Positions 21,590-31,267 of a DNA stretch of 64,000 nucleotides are shown piece by piece. The position numbers and the translations under genes are program-made. This DNA is from Hyphomicrobiales bacterium (GTDB lineage: Bacteria > Pseudomonadota > Alphaproteobacteria > Rhizobiales > Rhizobiaceae). Numbering within the stretch: the first letter of the stretch is position 1; each line of letters opens with the position of its first letter. The notes below the pieces were generated by a model. The model had not been told where the DNA came from, did no database searches, and worked only from the letters and a program-made list of their open reading frames with translations. The stretch is from assembly GCA_900468535.1 (NCBI GenBank), contig UBTY01000032.1:32602-96601 (forward strand), read 5' to 3'.

Positions 21590-21836
21590 GTGTGTTCGTT
21601 GGTGTCCTGTCGATGCGCTGCGATCGCTCCCAGTCCGCGGTGTTGCGATGACGAAGAGGCGCGGGGGCTTGGTACCAAATAATTCAAACATTTGCGAGGA
21701 AAACCAGCGTCGTCATCGCCCGGTGACATGACTGATAGACCGGTTTGCGCACAGGTGTTCGACGAGTCGTTCTGTCATGCCGGACGCTGGGCGCTGGGCC
21801 GCGCACAGCGCGTTCGGCGGGTGACGGGATTGGCCG

Positions 21837-22415
21837 TCAGGCCTCTTTCAACGTGCCGGCCTTCTTCGCGGCGAAGGTTGCTAGGACATCCATCAAGGTC
21901 GGGTTCAGGCAGTCGTAGGGTGTAAGTCCGAGTTCGCCGAGGCGGCTGCGAACGCCTGCCATCGCCGACGGCGGCGTGCCGCTTTCGATGATCGAGGAAA
22001 CAAAGGCGGCAAAGGTCGGCTCCGGCCAACCAGCCTCCTGGAAGCGTTCGGGATGGACGAAGGACAGTCCCTTGAAGGCATGGTCGCGCTCGACGGGGCC
22101 GTACATGTGGACGCCGCATTCCTTGCAGGCATGGCGCAGGATCACAGCGTCCTTGTCGACGACCGCAAGCTTGTCGCCATTTTCGAGAACGGTGACGTTG
22201 TCGGTCGGGACGACCGCGACGACCGAGAAGGCGGCACCTTTTGGCTTCCAGCACTTGGTGCAGCCGCAGGCATGGTTGTGGGCGACCGTACCCTTGATCG
22301 CGACCTTGACCGGGCGGCTGGTGCAGGCGCAGACGAGCGTGCCGCCACCGAAATTGGCCTGGCCTTTCTTAACCCCTGCATCGAGCGCGGGGTGAATCGA
22401 TACCTGATATGCCAT
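21837..22415 (-). CDS. gfa: S-(hydroxymethyl)glutathione synthase Gfa
   Basis: Gfa speeds the joining of formaldehyde and glutathione, the entry of the formaldehyde pathway. The 192-residue protein has the zinc-binding cysteines of the GFA fold: CACTS near residue 29, HACGCTKCW near residue 49, and CKECGVHMYG near residue 97. ATG at 22415 gives MAYQVSIHPALDAG, typical for the family. It lies between the DUF188 gene and the acetyltransferase gene on the same strand, with gaps of about 220-250 bases on both sides. Confidence 0.95.
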   Translation of the reverse strand: MAYQVSIHPALDAGVKKGQANFGGGTLVCACTSRPVKVAIKGTVAHNHACGCTKCWKPKGAAFSVVAVVPTDNVTVLENGDKLAVVDKDAVILRHACKECGVHMYGPVERDHAFKGLSFVHPERFQEAGWPEPTFAAFVSSIIESGTPPSAMAGVRSRLGELGLTPYDCLNPTLMDVLATFAAKKAGTLKEA

Positions 22416-22588
22416 GCTCAGCTTCTCCTCCTCAGCTGCCGATGGCTCCCAAATCAGGACCGATTTGTGAAAAAGTCGCCGGCCATTTCAAAGTCGTGCC
22501 GCATTGCGTGGTGGGTCAGTGGGGTGCTCCCTGAGCTCTGTTGCGCAGGCGGGATGTCGGCTGCAAATCTAACAAACCGGCCTTGTGA

Positions 22589-22624
22589 AAACCAGCGAAT
22601 CCGCATGGTGGGATTCTCTGGTTT
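22589..22624 (-). terminator. Terminator after the adhC-GNAT pair
   Basis: A 14-base stem with one mismatch, AAACCAGCGAATCC (22589-22602) with GGATTCTCTGGTTT (22611-22624). On the minus strand it follows the acetyltransferase stop by 11 bases and ends in TTTTCAC. Confidence 0.65.
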
Positions 22625-22635
22625 CTGTTGTCAGG

Positions 22636-23096
22636 TCAGCGTGGTTGCCTGATCATGTCGACGTGCGGGATGCCGTCCTCGAGATATTCCTCTGAGGTCG
22701 TCTCGAAGCCGAAGCTGCCGTAGAAGCGGGAAAGGTGGCTTTGGGCGGAGAGGTAGATCGGGGTTTGCGGATGGCGCTCTTCGCAGAGGGAAATGGCCTC
22801 GCGCATGACGGCGTCGCCGAGGCGTTTGCCGCGATGATCAGGAGAGACGACGACGCGGCCGATCTTGGCGGGCGCGTCCTTGTCGGCAGGCGCGAAGATG
22901 CGGGCTGCGGCGATCAGGTCGCCGTCTTGCAGCAGGCGCAGATGCAGGGCATCGCCGTCCTTGCCGTCGAGTTCCGGATAGGGGCAGTTCTGCTCGACGA
23001 CGAAGACGTCGACGCGCATTTTCAGCAATGCATACAGCTCGGCGGCGGAGAGCTCATCGAGCCTCCGCGCGTCGACCGTGTAGCTTGGCTGGGTGG

Positions 23097-23100
<4 letters not shown>
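22636..23100 (-). CDS. ElaA-type GNAT acetyltransferase
   Basis: A 154-residue N-acetyltransferase of the ElaA subgroup. Marks are AELYALLKMRVDVFVVEQNC near residues 20-39 and the acetyl-CoA loop VVSPDHRGKRLGDAVM. Target unknown. The only start that keeps the conserved N-terminus is the TTG at 23100, which overlaps the adhC stop (TTGA), so the gene appears translated by coupling with adhC. The next ATG would remove part of the fold. Confidence 0.85.
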
Positions 23101-24224
<1,124 letters not shown>

Positions 24225-24305
24225 CTTCGAATTCTCCAATGCTGATTTGATTGCGCGGACTCTTGCACGCCGCATGTCGGTGGCTCAAGGAAAAACCTGC
24301 GCAGG

Positions 24306-24360
24306 ACGCAGATTTCCTTGTTCAAATAGCAACTTGCGGCGATTGCTGTGCAATCTGCGT
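24306..24360. repeat. Interrupted inverted repeat at the 3' end of the M50 gene
   Basis: ACGCAGATT (24306-24314) and AATCTGCGT (24352-24360) are perfect inverted arms 37 bases apart, with a smaller inner pair AGCAA/TTGCT. The outer arm ends on the stop codon of the protease gene. It may be a structured 3' end; no T tract follows. Confidence 0.35.
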
Positions 24361-25664
24361 CAGAATAGATTTTTCACTGCGAAGACGATGGCATAGCCGT
24401 GCATCGCGATTGCCGAATAGAGGCCGAAGGCAACCATCATCCGCTCTCCATCGCTCATTTCGTCGAGCTGATGACGCGGCTTGACCGAGCGCGCACCGAT
24501 CAGACTGACAACAGTGAAGACCAGCAGGCCTATCGTCAGCATCCGGGCCGGAAGGCCAATGGCAAAGCCAATGCACAGGATGCAGAGCGTCACGAAGAAG
24601 CTCGCCGCGATCTGCGATGACCGCGAACGGAAGATTTGTCGCAGGACCTGTCCTCCGTCAAAGCGATGCATCGGCAGCAGGTTCAGAAGATTGAACGCCC
24701 CGAGGATCAACAGAAAGACGAGGGCGGGCTTAACCGCGCTCGTCGGCAAAATGCCTTGTTCAGCCAGTTGTTCCGCGAGGCAAAGTGGCGGCACCAGGAA
24801 GGCCGACATGCCAGCGCCCATCAATGCGCATGTTCCGACCTCGAACAGCGATCGGTAAGGCCTGCCGCCGATCGCCACACCGCCGAGCAGGGGGATGAAG
24901 ATCATCCGGACCGAGGGGTGGCCGAACATCCGATAGGCCGCCATGTGGCCAAGCTCATGCAGGACGATGACCAGCGTCAGGAAGGTCGAAATCATCAGGC
25001 CCTGCATGGTCAGACCAAGAAACGGCCAGAGCAGCAGGGTCGAGACGATCGCCAGCAAAACCTGGACAAGTGGATGTTCGAAATACCCTTGGGGAACGGA
25101 CTGCCCTGTTTTCAACCAGCCCTCTAGGGCGCGCATTTCCCGCCGCAACGCAAAGTATCGGACAATGAGGAACGCCAAGCCGCGATAACGATCGGTCTGG
25201 GTGATTTCGATCGTGACACCGTTGGCCGTCTCGCGGACAATCCGGCTCTCCTGGAAATTCTTCCAGAAAGAGGGATCGAGCGTGCTGTCGTCTACGACCG
25301 ACGATCTGTATCCGACCGTGTTTGCGTTGGCTGTGTCTAATGGCTCGACGGTAAGAAGCCGTCGCAGCGGCGCTCCGTGACGGTCGAGATGCTTGTAGGT
25401 CTGCTCGACGAGGTCGCCGCGTTGTCTGAGGGGTTTGCTCGACAGGACGGAATGGTGCCAGTCTGCGGCATCGCCGGCGGGGTGAATCGCGCTCCAAAGT
25501 TTCTCGCGAGTACAATTGAAGGTGCGCCGGATAGACAAGGTCCGTTGCCCGAGCGGCAGGCGCATCAACAAGGCGAGCAGCCCGAGGTTGATGGTCAGCA
25601 GCAAGATCGCCGATTGCACCACGGTCATCCACATACTCCATTCGGGCCGTTGCCGAATGGCCAT
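24360..25664 (-). CDS. Membrane M50-type zinc protease with N-terminal START-like (SRPBCC) domain
   Basis: A 434-residue membrane protein. An N-terminal anchor (about 15-35) is followed by a 130-residue segment that reads like an SRPBCC/polyketide-cyclase domain (SIRRTFNCTREKLWSAIHPA, then ITQTDRYRGLAFLIVR near 153-169). The C-terminal half is a site-2-protease-like M50 domain with zinc motif HELGH at 236-240 inside a hydrophobic segment and the second motif NLLPMHRFDGGQ at 328-339. Four to six membrane segments are likely. ATG at 25664 has no clear ribosome site; ATG at 25628 with GGAG upstream is an alternative. Substrate unknown. Confidence 0.82.
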   Translation of the reverse strand: MAIRQRPEWSMWMTVVQSAILLLTINLGLLALLMRLPLGQRTLSIRRTFNCTREKLWSAIHPAGDAADWHHSVLSSKPLRQRGDLVEQTYKHLDRHGAPLRRLLTVEPLDTANANTVGYRSSVVDDSTLDPSFWKNFQESRIVRETANGVTIEITQTDRYRGLAFLIVRYFALRREMRALEGWLKTGQSVPQGYFEHPLVQVLLAIVSTLLLWPFLGLTMQGLMISTFLTLVIVLHELGHMAAYRMFGHPSVRMIFIPLLGGVAIGGRPYRSLFEVGTCALMGAGMSAFLVPPLCLAEQLAEQGILPTSAVKPALVFLLILGAFNLLNLLPMHRFDGGQVLRQIFRSRSSQIAASFFVTLCILCIGFAIGLPARMLTIGLLVFTVVSLIGARSVKPRHQLDEMSDGERMMVAFGLYSAIAMHGYAIVFAVKNLF

Positions 25665-25728
25665 ATTCTAGAGCCGACGCCTTAACGAAATTGATCCGCC
25701 TCGGCACGCATCGATGTGCCAGAATGGT

Positions 25729-27738
25729 TCAGGCAAATTCCATGATCACGGCGTCGACCGCCAGGCTTTCGCCGGGCTTTGCGTTGATCTTGCCGACAAC
25801 GAGGTCGCGCTCAGCCCGCAGCACATTCTCCATCTTCATTGCCTCGACGACGGCGAGGGTTTCACCGGCCTTGACCTCCTGGCCTTCAGCGACCGCAATC
25901 GAGACCACCAGTCCCGGCATGGGGCAAAGCAATAGCTTCGAGGTATCCGGCGGCAGTTTCACCGGCATCAAACGATCCAGTTCCGCGTGGCGCGGCGTGA
26001 GGACCTTCGATTTTACCGAGAACCCCTGCCAGTCGATCCGTTGACCGTTGAGCAGCGGCCGCAATTGTGCGGTCACCCTGAGATTGCCGACGCGTCCGCT
26101 CCAAACTGGCTCACCGGGTCTCCAGTCGGTGACGACATTCAAGATCTCGTCGCCGATCGCGATATCCATTTCGAAGGGAACCGTCGGGATGCCTTCAAGC
26201 AGCCGCGCGGCGATGTATTCGTCGTCCAGCTTGACGACCCAGTTTTCGCTGATCACGCCTGACGACTGGCGGAGTCGATCCTTGAAGTAGTCACGCCTGT
26301 TCGCGTCTATCAGGGCCGCCGACAGCGCAACGGCTGCGAGGACCAATTGCTGGACACCATCCGGCGTCATCGGCGCGAAACCGTCGGGATATTCCTCGGC
26401 GATGAAACCGGTCGAGAGCCGTCCCTCCCGCCACCGCGAGTGCTTCATAAGCGCGGCGAGGAAGGGCACGTTGTGTTCGATGCCATCGACTACGAAGCCG
26501 TCGAGAGCCTGGCCCATCGCCTCGATCGCTTCCAGGCGGGTGGGGGCCCAGGTGCAGAGCTTGGCGATCATCGGATCGTAATACATGGAGATCTCGGCAC
26601 CCTCAAAGACGCCGGTATCGTTTCGTACGATCGCGTTTCCAGCCTTGCCCTCCGCGGGCGGGCGATAGCGCGTAAGCCGGCCGATCGACGGGAGGAAGTT
26701 TCTATAGGGATCTTCCGCGTAGAGACGGCTTTCGACCGCCCATCCATTGAGGCGGACATCATCCTGTGTGAGTGCCAGAGGCTCACCGGCTGCGACCCGA
26801 ATCATCTGCTCGACCAGATCGATACCCGTGATGAGTTCGGTCACCGGATGCTCGACCTGCAGGCGGGTGTTCATTTCGAGGAAGTAGAAATTGCGGTCTC
26901 GGTCGACAATGAACTCCACCGTTCCGGCGCTCTGATAGTCCACCGCCTTGGCGAGTGCGACCGACTGTTCGCCCATGGCCTTGCGGGTCGCTTCGTCGAG
27001 GAACGGCGAGGGAGCCTCTTCGACCACCTTCTGGTTCCGGCGCTGGATCGAGCATTCGCGCTCTCCGAGATAGACGACATTTCCATGAGCGTCCGCAAGG
27101 ACCTGGATTTCGATATGGCGCGGCTCGACGATGTACTTCTCGATGAAGACCCGATCGTCACCAAACGAACTCCGGGCTTCCGACCGGGCGCGGTCAAAAC
27201 CGTCGCTGATGTCGGCCTGGTTCCATGCAATGCGCATGCCCTTGCCGCCGCCGCCCGCCGATGCCTTGATCATAACGGGATAGCCGATTTCGCCGGCAAT
27301 CCGCTCGGCGTGGTCGGCGTCTTCGATAACGCCGAGGTGGCCAGGAACCGTCGAAACTTTCGCAGCATTTGCGAACTTCTTCGATTCGATCTTGTCGCCC
27401 ATGGCCTCGATTGCACGCGGTTTTGGGCCGATGAAGACGATGCCTTCGCTCTCGAGGGCTTCGCAGAACGATGCGCGCTCGGAAAGGAAGCCGTAGCCAG
27501 GGTGGACGGCTTCGGCGCCCGTCAATTTGCAAGCGGCGATGATCTTGTCCGCGACAAGATAGCTTTCGGAGGCCGGCGCTGCGCCTATGTGGACAGCTTC
27601 GTCAGCCATTTCGACATGCAAGGCATCCCGATCGGCGTCGGAATAGACCGCGACTGTCGCGATGCCCATCCGGCGCGCAGTTTTGATGACGCGACAAGCG
27701 ATTTCGCCGCGATTCGCGATCAGGATCTTGTTGAACAT
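25729..27738 (-). CDS. pccA: Propionyl-CoA carboxylase alpha subunit (biotin carboxylase + BCCP)
   Basis: The alpha subunit carries biotin carboxylase and biotin carrier domains. The 669-residue protein has the biotin carboxylase start FNKILIANRGEIACRVIKTA, the ATP-grasp loop KASAGGGGKGMRI, EMNTRLQVEHPVTE, and at the C-terminus the biotinylation site VVEAMKMENVL. ATG at 27738 is the family start; an extra 20 residues upstream are not conserved. It may also serve other acyl-CoAs. The beta subunit gene lies 6 kb away on the plus strand. Confidence 0.93.
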   Translation of the reverse strand: MFNKILIANRGEIACRVIKTARRMGIATVAVYSDADRDALHVEMADEAVHIGAAPASESYLVADKIIAACKLTGAEAVHPGYGFLSERASFCEALESEGIVFIGPKPRAIEAMGDKIESKKFANAAKVSTVPGHLGVIEDADHAERIAGEIGYPVMIKASAGGGGKGMRIAWNQADISDGFDRARSEARSSFGDDRVFIEKYIVEPRHIEIQVLADAHGNVVYLGERECSIQRRNQKVVEEAPSPFLDEATRKAMGEQSVALAKAVDYQSAGTVEFIVDRDRNFYFLEMNTRLQVEHPVTELITGIDLVEQMIRVAAGEPLALTQDDVRLNGWAVESRLYAEDPYRNFLPSIGRLTRYRPPAEGKAGNAIVRNDTGVFEGAEISMYYDPMIAKLCTWAPTRLEAIEAMGQALDGFVVDGIEHNVPFLAALMKHSRWREGRLSTGFIAEEYPDGFAPMTPDGVQQLVLAAVALSAALIDANRRDYFKDRLRQSSGVISENWVVKLDDEYIAARLLEGIPTVPFEMDIAIGDEILNVVTDWRPGEPVWSGRVGNLRVTAQLRPLLNGQRIDWQGFSVKSKVLTPRHAELDRLMPVKLPPDTSKLLLCPMPGLVVSIAVAEGQEVKAGETLAVVEAMKMENVLRAERDLVVGKINAKPGESLAVDAVIMEFA

Positions 27739-27827
27739 GAAGACTCCACCCGTGAGATGCGTACCCGAAGTCTTACGCATAAAGTTCGGGAGGCACAATC
27801 ACATGCGAAGTCTTCATTGGCAGGGGC

Positions 27828-28523
27828 TCAGGCGACGGCGATGCTGTCGTCGACGATGCGTAGCCAGCGGCTGCGACGCTGCGGTTCTGCGTGTTCGACC
27901 AGACGAAGGCCAGCCATGATGTCGTCCCAACGTGGATGGTTGGAAGCGGGCAGGGTGGCTTCGCCGATTCGCATCAGAACATTCCACGTCATAGGCTGGA
28001 CGTTGATGCTGCCTCCATCGGATACGCCGCGCAGGACACGCATGACATAATCGATGTCCTGACGCGAAATGCCGCGACGTTCTACCGCCCGCACGAGGCT
28101 GTAGCCGCCGATCTTTCGATCAATCGCCAAACGGAGCTGATCCAATGCGAAAGCGCGCAACTCGTCGGGAACATAGGTCGCGATGTCTATGACATGCTGG
28201 ACCAGTTCCAACTCCAGGGGTGAGTTGACGACGCCGTCGGTTGCGACCATGCGCATCAGCCATGCGACGTTGATCTCATCGAGGCTGCCCTGCGGATAGC
28301 TGTAGTTGACGATGAATGCCGCCAGTTGCTCGACGAAGAAGTTGTTCCACTCCGGGCATTTTTCGGGGCATGAATTGTTCAGCGCCAGCATGACGACGAC
28401 GTCGTCAGGGGTCCGGATTCCCTCCGGAAAACTATGTTTGCGCAATAGGCTGATGTCATCGACAGTCAGCCGATGCTTCCCGGCGATTACACATGCCGGA
28501 AAAGCGAGTCGAAATTCGCTCAT
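27828..28523 (-). CDS. Hypothetical protein, mostly helical
   Basis: A 231-residue soluble protein I do not recognise. It is rich in predicted helices and has ordered segments such as LAAFIVNYSYPQGSLDEINVAWLM and LELELVQHVIDIATYVPDEL, ending in RRSRWLRIVDDSIAVA. There is no signal peptide. The middle portion vaguely recalls a tellurite-resistance TerB-like fold (VATDGVVNSPLELELVQ), which is only an impression. It lies 89 bases upstream of pccA on the same strand and may share its transcript. Confidence 0.72.
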   Translation of the reverse strand: MSEFRLAFPACVIAGKHRLTVDDISLLRKHSFPEGIRTPDDVVVMLALNNSCPEKCPEWNNFFVEQLAAFIVNYSYPQGSLDEINVAWLMRMVATDGVVNSPLELELVQHVIDIATYVPDELRAFALDQLRLAIDRKIGGYSLVRAVERRGISRQDIDYVMRVLRGVSDGGSINVQPMTWNVLMRIGEATLPASNHPRWDDIMAGLRLVEHAEPQRRSRWLRIVDDSIAVA

Positions 28524-28620
28524 CTTTTATCTCCAAGCTTCATCATGAAGCCAAGACGATGCTTACAGCCAGCGAATTGACGTTCCCTCAACGGGTGCGG
28601 TTAACGAAACCTTCGGCGGT

Positions 28621-29547
28621 TTATGACGCTTTTAGTGATCTGGCCTGAACGCGTTCGCGCCAGATGATAAACAGGCCAGACGCGACAATAATCAGGATTC
28701 CCACCCACTTCGAAAAATTCGGAAAGTCTCCGAAAAGCGCGTAACCAAGCACCGTCGCCGAGATGATCTCGAAATATTGAAACGGCGCGAGCAGGGAAAG
28801 CGGGGCCATTCGGAAGGCTTTGACCACGATCATGTGCACATAGCCGGAGAGCGATCCGAGAATCAGCAGCAGAACAAGTCCAAGAACCGACGACGGCAGG
28901 GACGGTTCGAAGTCCGCGACGCCGAGCCCGCCTCCAATGGCAAGCGCAACCGACATGAACAAGGTGCCGCCAATGCCGGCCATCGTCTGCATCGTCAAAG
29001 GCGAATCGGCCGTGCCGATCGCGCGGTTCAGAAAAAGATAAAGAGCGAAGAGAAACGCGCAAAACACCGGGAGCAGTGCCTTCAGGCCGAACACCTCGTA
29101 GCTCGGCTGGATCACGATCATGGCTCCGCCGAATCCGACGACGATGGCCGTCCAGCGGCGCCAGCCGACCTTGTCACCAAGGAAGAGCGCGGAAAGGCCG
29201 GCAAGCATGAAGGGTTCGACGAAATAGATGGCGAAGACGTCTGCTAGCGGCATGTATTTCACAGCCGCGAAAAAAAGCAGGCTTGCCGCGCCGTGCAGTG
29301 CGCCACGAAGCAAATTCATCCAGGGACGCTTCGCAGACAGCGCACCCCAACCGAACATCAAGAAGAGAATCGGCAGCGTGCAGAGGAGTTGAAAAAAGAA
29401 TCGGTAGAAGGTGACCTGGCCGGGGGACATGGCTTCGAAGGTTGCCATGTATTTCGCGATCGCATCCATTGCCGGCAGAACAAGCATGGCGCCGCTCATC
29501 AGGGCCATGCCTTGCAGTGGATTATGATGATCGGAAGGATCGTTCAT
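28621..29547 (-). CDS. EamA/DMT-family transporter
   Basis: A 308-residue inner-membrane protein with ten predicted transmembrane segments in two EamA repeats (roughly residues 10-145 and 160-295). Typical strings are ALLFLGDKVGWRRWTAIVVGFGGAMIVI and the second-repeat ISATVLGYALFGDFPNFSKWVGILIIVASG. Members export amino acids, nucleosides or other metabolites; the substrate cannot be told. It ends 98 bases downstream of the hypothetical gene and starts 65 bases from the tRNA. Confidence 0.88.
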   Translation of the reverse strand: MNDPSDHHNPLQGMALMSGAMLVLPAMDAIAKYMATFEAMSPGQVTFYRFFFQLLCTLPILFLMFGWGALSAKRPWMNLLRGALHGAASLLFFAAVKYMPLADVFAIYFVEPFMLAGLSALFLGDKVGWRRWTAIVVGFGGAMIVIQPSYEVFGLKALLPVFCAFLFALYLFLNRAIGTADSPLTMQTMAGIGGTLFMSVALAIGGGLGVADFEPSLPSSVLGLVLLLILGSLSGYVHMIVVKAFRMAPLSLLAPFQYFEIISATVLGYALFGDFPNFSKWVGILIIVASGLFIIWRERVQARSLKAS

Positions 29548-29611
29548 TGGAGAGATTTCTTCATTGGCTGAGGTTCAGCCATCAATGATAAATATCTCTC
29601 TCAAGAAGAGA

Positions 29612-29696
29612 TGGTGCGGTCGAGAAGACTCGAACTTCCACGGGTTGCCCCACAGCGACCTCAACGCTGCGCGTCTACCAATTCCGCCACGACCGC
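29612..29696 (-). tRNA. tRNA-Leu (GAG)
   Basis: An 85-base class II tRNA with encoded CCA. The acceptor arm GCGGTCG pairs with CGACCGC, the D-arm contains GGAATTGGTAGACGC, the anticodon stem CAGCG/CGCTG closes loop TTGAGGT (anticodon GAG), a long variable arm GGGGCAACCC follows, and the T-arm holds GTTCGAGTC. The long variable arm and G-A-G anticodon define leucine. Confidence 0.95.
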
Positions 29697-29881
29697 ATCG
29701 TGGTAGGTGCCGGTTTGTGCCGGCGACGCAGCATGTAGCAAAAGGTTTTTCGGGACACAAGGGCCATGTGACAGATTTTTTCAAACACGGTGACAGCGTT
29801 TGAATCGAAGCCGAAACAGAGCCATATAGACAGCCATACGTACCCGCCGGGAATGTCCGGGCCGGGTGGCAAGGAATGGCT

Positions 29882-30598
29882 ATGTTACGCACAGATCTCG
29901 ACTTTTCCATGTTTCCCACCGCCGGTTCGCCCCCGGTGCGCTGGCGTATCTCCGATGGGCTGGTGCCCTACGAAGAGGCTGTGGATATCATGGAGCGGGA
30001 AGTCGCAGCGATTTCCGAGGGTGGCGATGAACTTGTGTGGCTACTCGAGCATCCGCCTCTCTATACGGCCGGAACTAGCGCCGACGCGAAGGATCTGGTG
30101 CAGCCCGACCGGTTTCCCGTTCATCAGACCGGGCGCGGCGGCGAATACACCTATCATGGCCCCGGCCAGCGCGTCGCCTATGTCATGCTGGACCTCAAGC
30201 GCCGCCGCCAGGACGTGCGGGCTTTCGTTGCGGCACTGGAAGAGGTCATCATTCGCACGCTCGATTCGATGAATGTTCGAGGTGAGAGGAGGGAGGACCG
30301 CGTCGGTGTCTGGGTGCGGCGTCCCGACAAGCCGGTGCTGCCAGACGGATCTGTCACAGAGGACAAGATCGCGGCGCTCGGTATCCGCTTGCGCAAGTGG
30401 GTGACGTTTCACGGGCTGTCACTGAACGTCGAGCCCGATCTCGATCATTTCGGAGGAATCGTGCCGTGCGGGATCTCAGCTTATGGCGTGACGAGCCTGA
30501 TCGATCTCGGCCTCCCGGTCATGATGACAGATGTCGACACGCGACTTCGCACGGCCTTCGAATCGGTCTTCGGTCCGACCACGATCTGTCGCCCCTGA
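29882..30598 (+). CDS. lipB: Lipoyl(octanoyl) transferase
   Basis: LipB moves octanoate from ACP to the lipoyl domains of proteins such as GcvH and the 2-oxoacid dehydrogenases. The 238-residue protein has TAGTSADAKDL, RGGEYTYHGPGQ, the catalytic lysine in EDKIAALGIRLRKW and the catalytic cysteine in GGIVPCGISAYGVTSL. ATG at 29882 is chosen because AAGGA lies six bases upstream; an ATG at 29876 overlaps that site. The gene stands alone after the tRNA, on the opposite strand. Confidence 0.95.
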   Translation: MLRTDLDFSMFPTAGSPPVRWRISDGLVPYEEAVDIMEREVAAISEGGDELVWLLEHPPLYTAGTSADAKDLVQPDRFPVHQTGRGGEYTYHGPGQRVAYVMLDLKRRRQDVRAFVAALEEVIIRTLDSMNVRGERREDRVGVWVRRPDKPVLPDGSVTEDKIAALGIRLRKWVTFHGLSLNVEPDLDHFGGIVPCGISAYGVTSLIDLGLPVMMTDVDTRLRTAFESVFGPTTICRP

Positions 30599-30614
30599 GA
30601 TAGAGTTGGAATAT

Positions 30615-30639
30615 ATGAGGGCAGGGTGCCTGCCCTCAT
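30615..30639. terminator. Hairpin after lipB, possible bidirectional terminator
   Basis: An 11-base perfect stem ATGAGGGCAGG (30615-30625) with CCTGCCCTCAT (30629-30639) and a GTG loop, 17 bases after lipB and just beyond the convergent minus-strand gene. No long T tract follows, so termination is only likely. Confidence 0.55.
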
Positions 30640-30656
30640 GGTCCCCAAGCAAAGAC

Positions 30657-31022
30657 CTACTTGTCGCCGACGTCGCGGCAAGCGTCGGAATGTGACGCTC
30701 CGCTATCGCCGCCTGCCGTGTGTACGCGGCCGGTTGGAGTGGTTGGGCAATTGGGAAGCGGCTTGATGCTCCCCGTGGACATTTTGTCAACGGACGAAGA
30801 CATGCGAACGGGAGCGAATCCATCGCTGTCATTCGTGTAGTCGTTCGAATATTCCGGAGCCTTGTGCTGCGTGTAGTGAATAGGCTTCGATGGCGCAACC
30901 TGTACGGGAGCGAAACCGTCACTGTCATTGGAATAATCGTTCGAATACTGGGGCTGTGCGAAGGCCGTTCCAGCCAGGCCAAGGGCGAGAATTGCAGCTG
31001 CCGTAGCAAATCGAATATGCAT
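30657..31022 (-). CDS. Small secreted protein with a tandem NDSDGFAPV repeat
   Basis: A 121-residue exported protein of unknown function. A signal peptide (MHIRFATAAAILALGLAGTA, cleavage after AFA) is followed by two near-identical units, YSNDYSNDSDGFAPV at about 26-40 and YSNDYTNDSDGFAPV at about 56-70, then a disordered tail with MSTGSIKPL and two cysteines. GAGGAGAACTACG precedes the ATG at 31022. The acidic asparagine/aspartate repeats could bind cations, but that is a guess. It lies convergent to lipB. Confidence 0.75.
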   Translation of the reverse strand: MHIRFATAAAILALGLAGTAFAQPQYSNDYSNDSDGFAPVQVAPSKPIHYTQHKAPEYSNDYTNDSDGFAPVRMSSSVDKMSTGSIKPLPNCPTTPTGRVHTAGGDSGASHSDACRDVGDK

Positions 31023-31267
31023 CGTAGTTCTCCTCAATCCATCGTTGCAAACAACGTGACTTCCAACCCTCGGCGAAGACAACTTCGCGCCCCAATTAAG
31101 GCGGGATTGTGAATGAGGCGGCCACAGCCATCCCACGATTTTTCAAATGAAAATCACGGCATCGCGACTGGATTTGATCGAGGTTGATGGAACTCTTCCC
31201 GAGAGGGTGGATTGCCGCAGTGGAATTATTCACAGCAATCAATGGGAGATATTACTGCTGAAACAAC

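Noticed and set aside
29612..29696. tRNA-Leu as a possible integration site for a mobile element
   Set aside because: No integrase, direct repeat of the tRNA 3' end or atypical gene block is found on either side.
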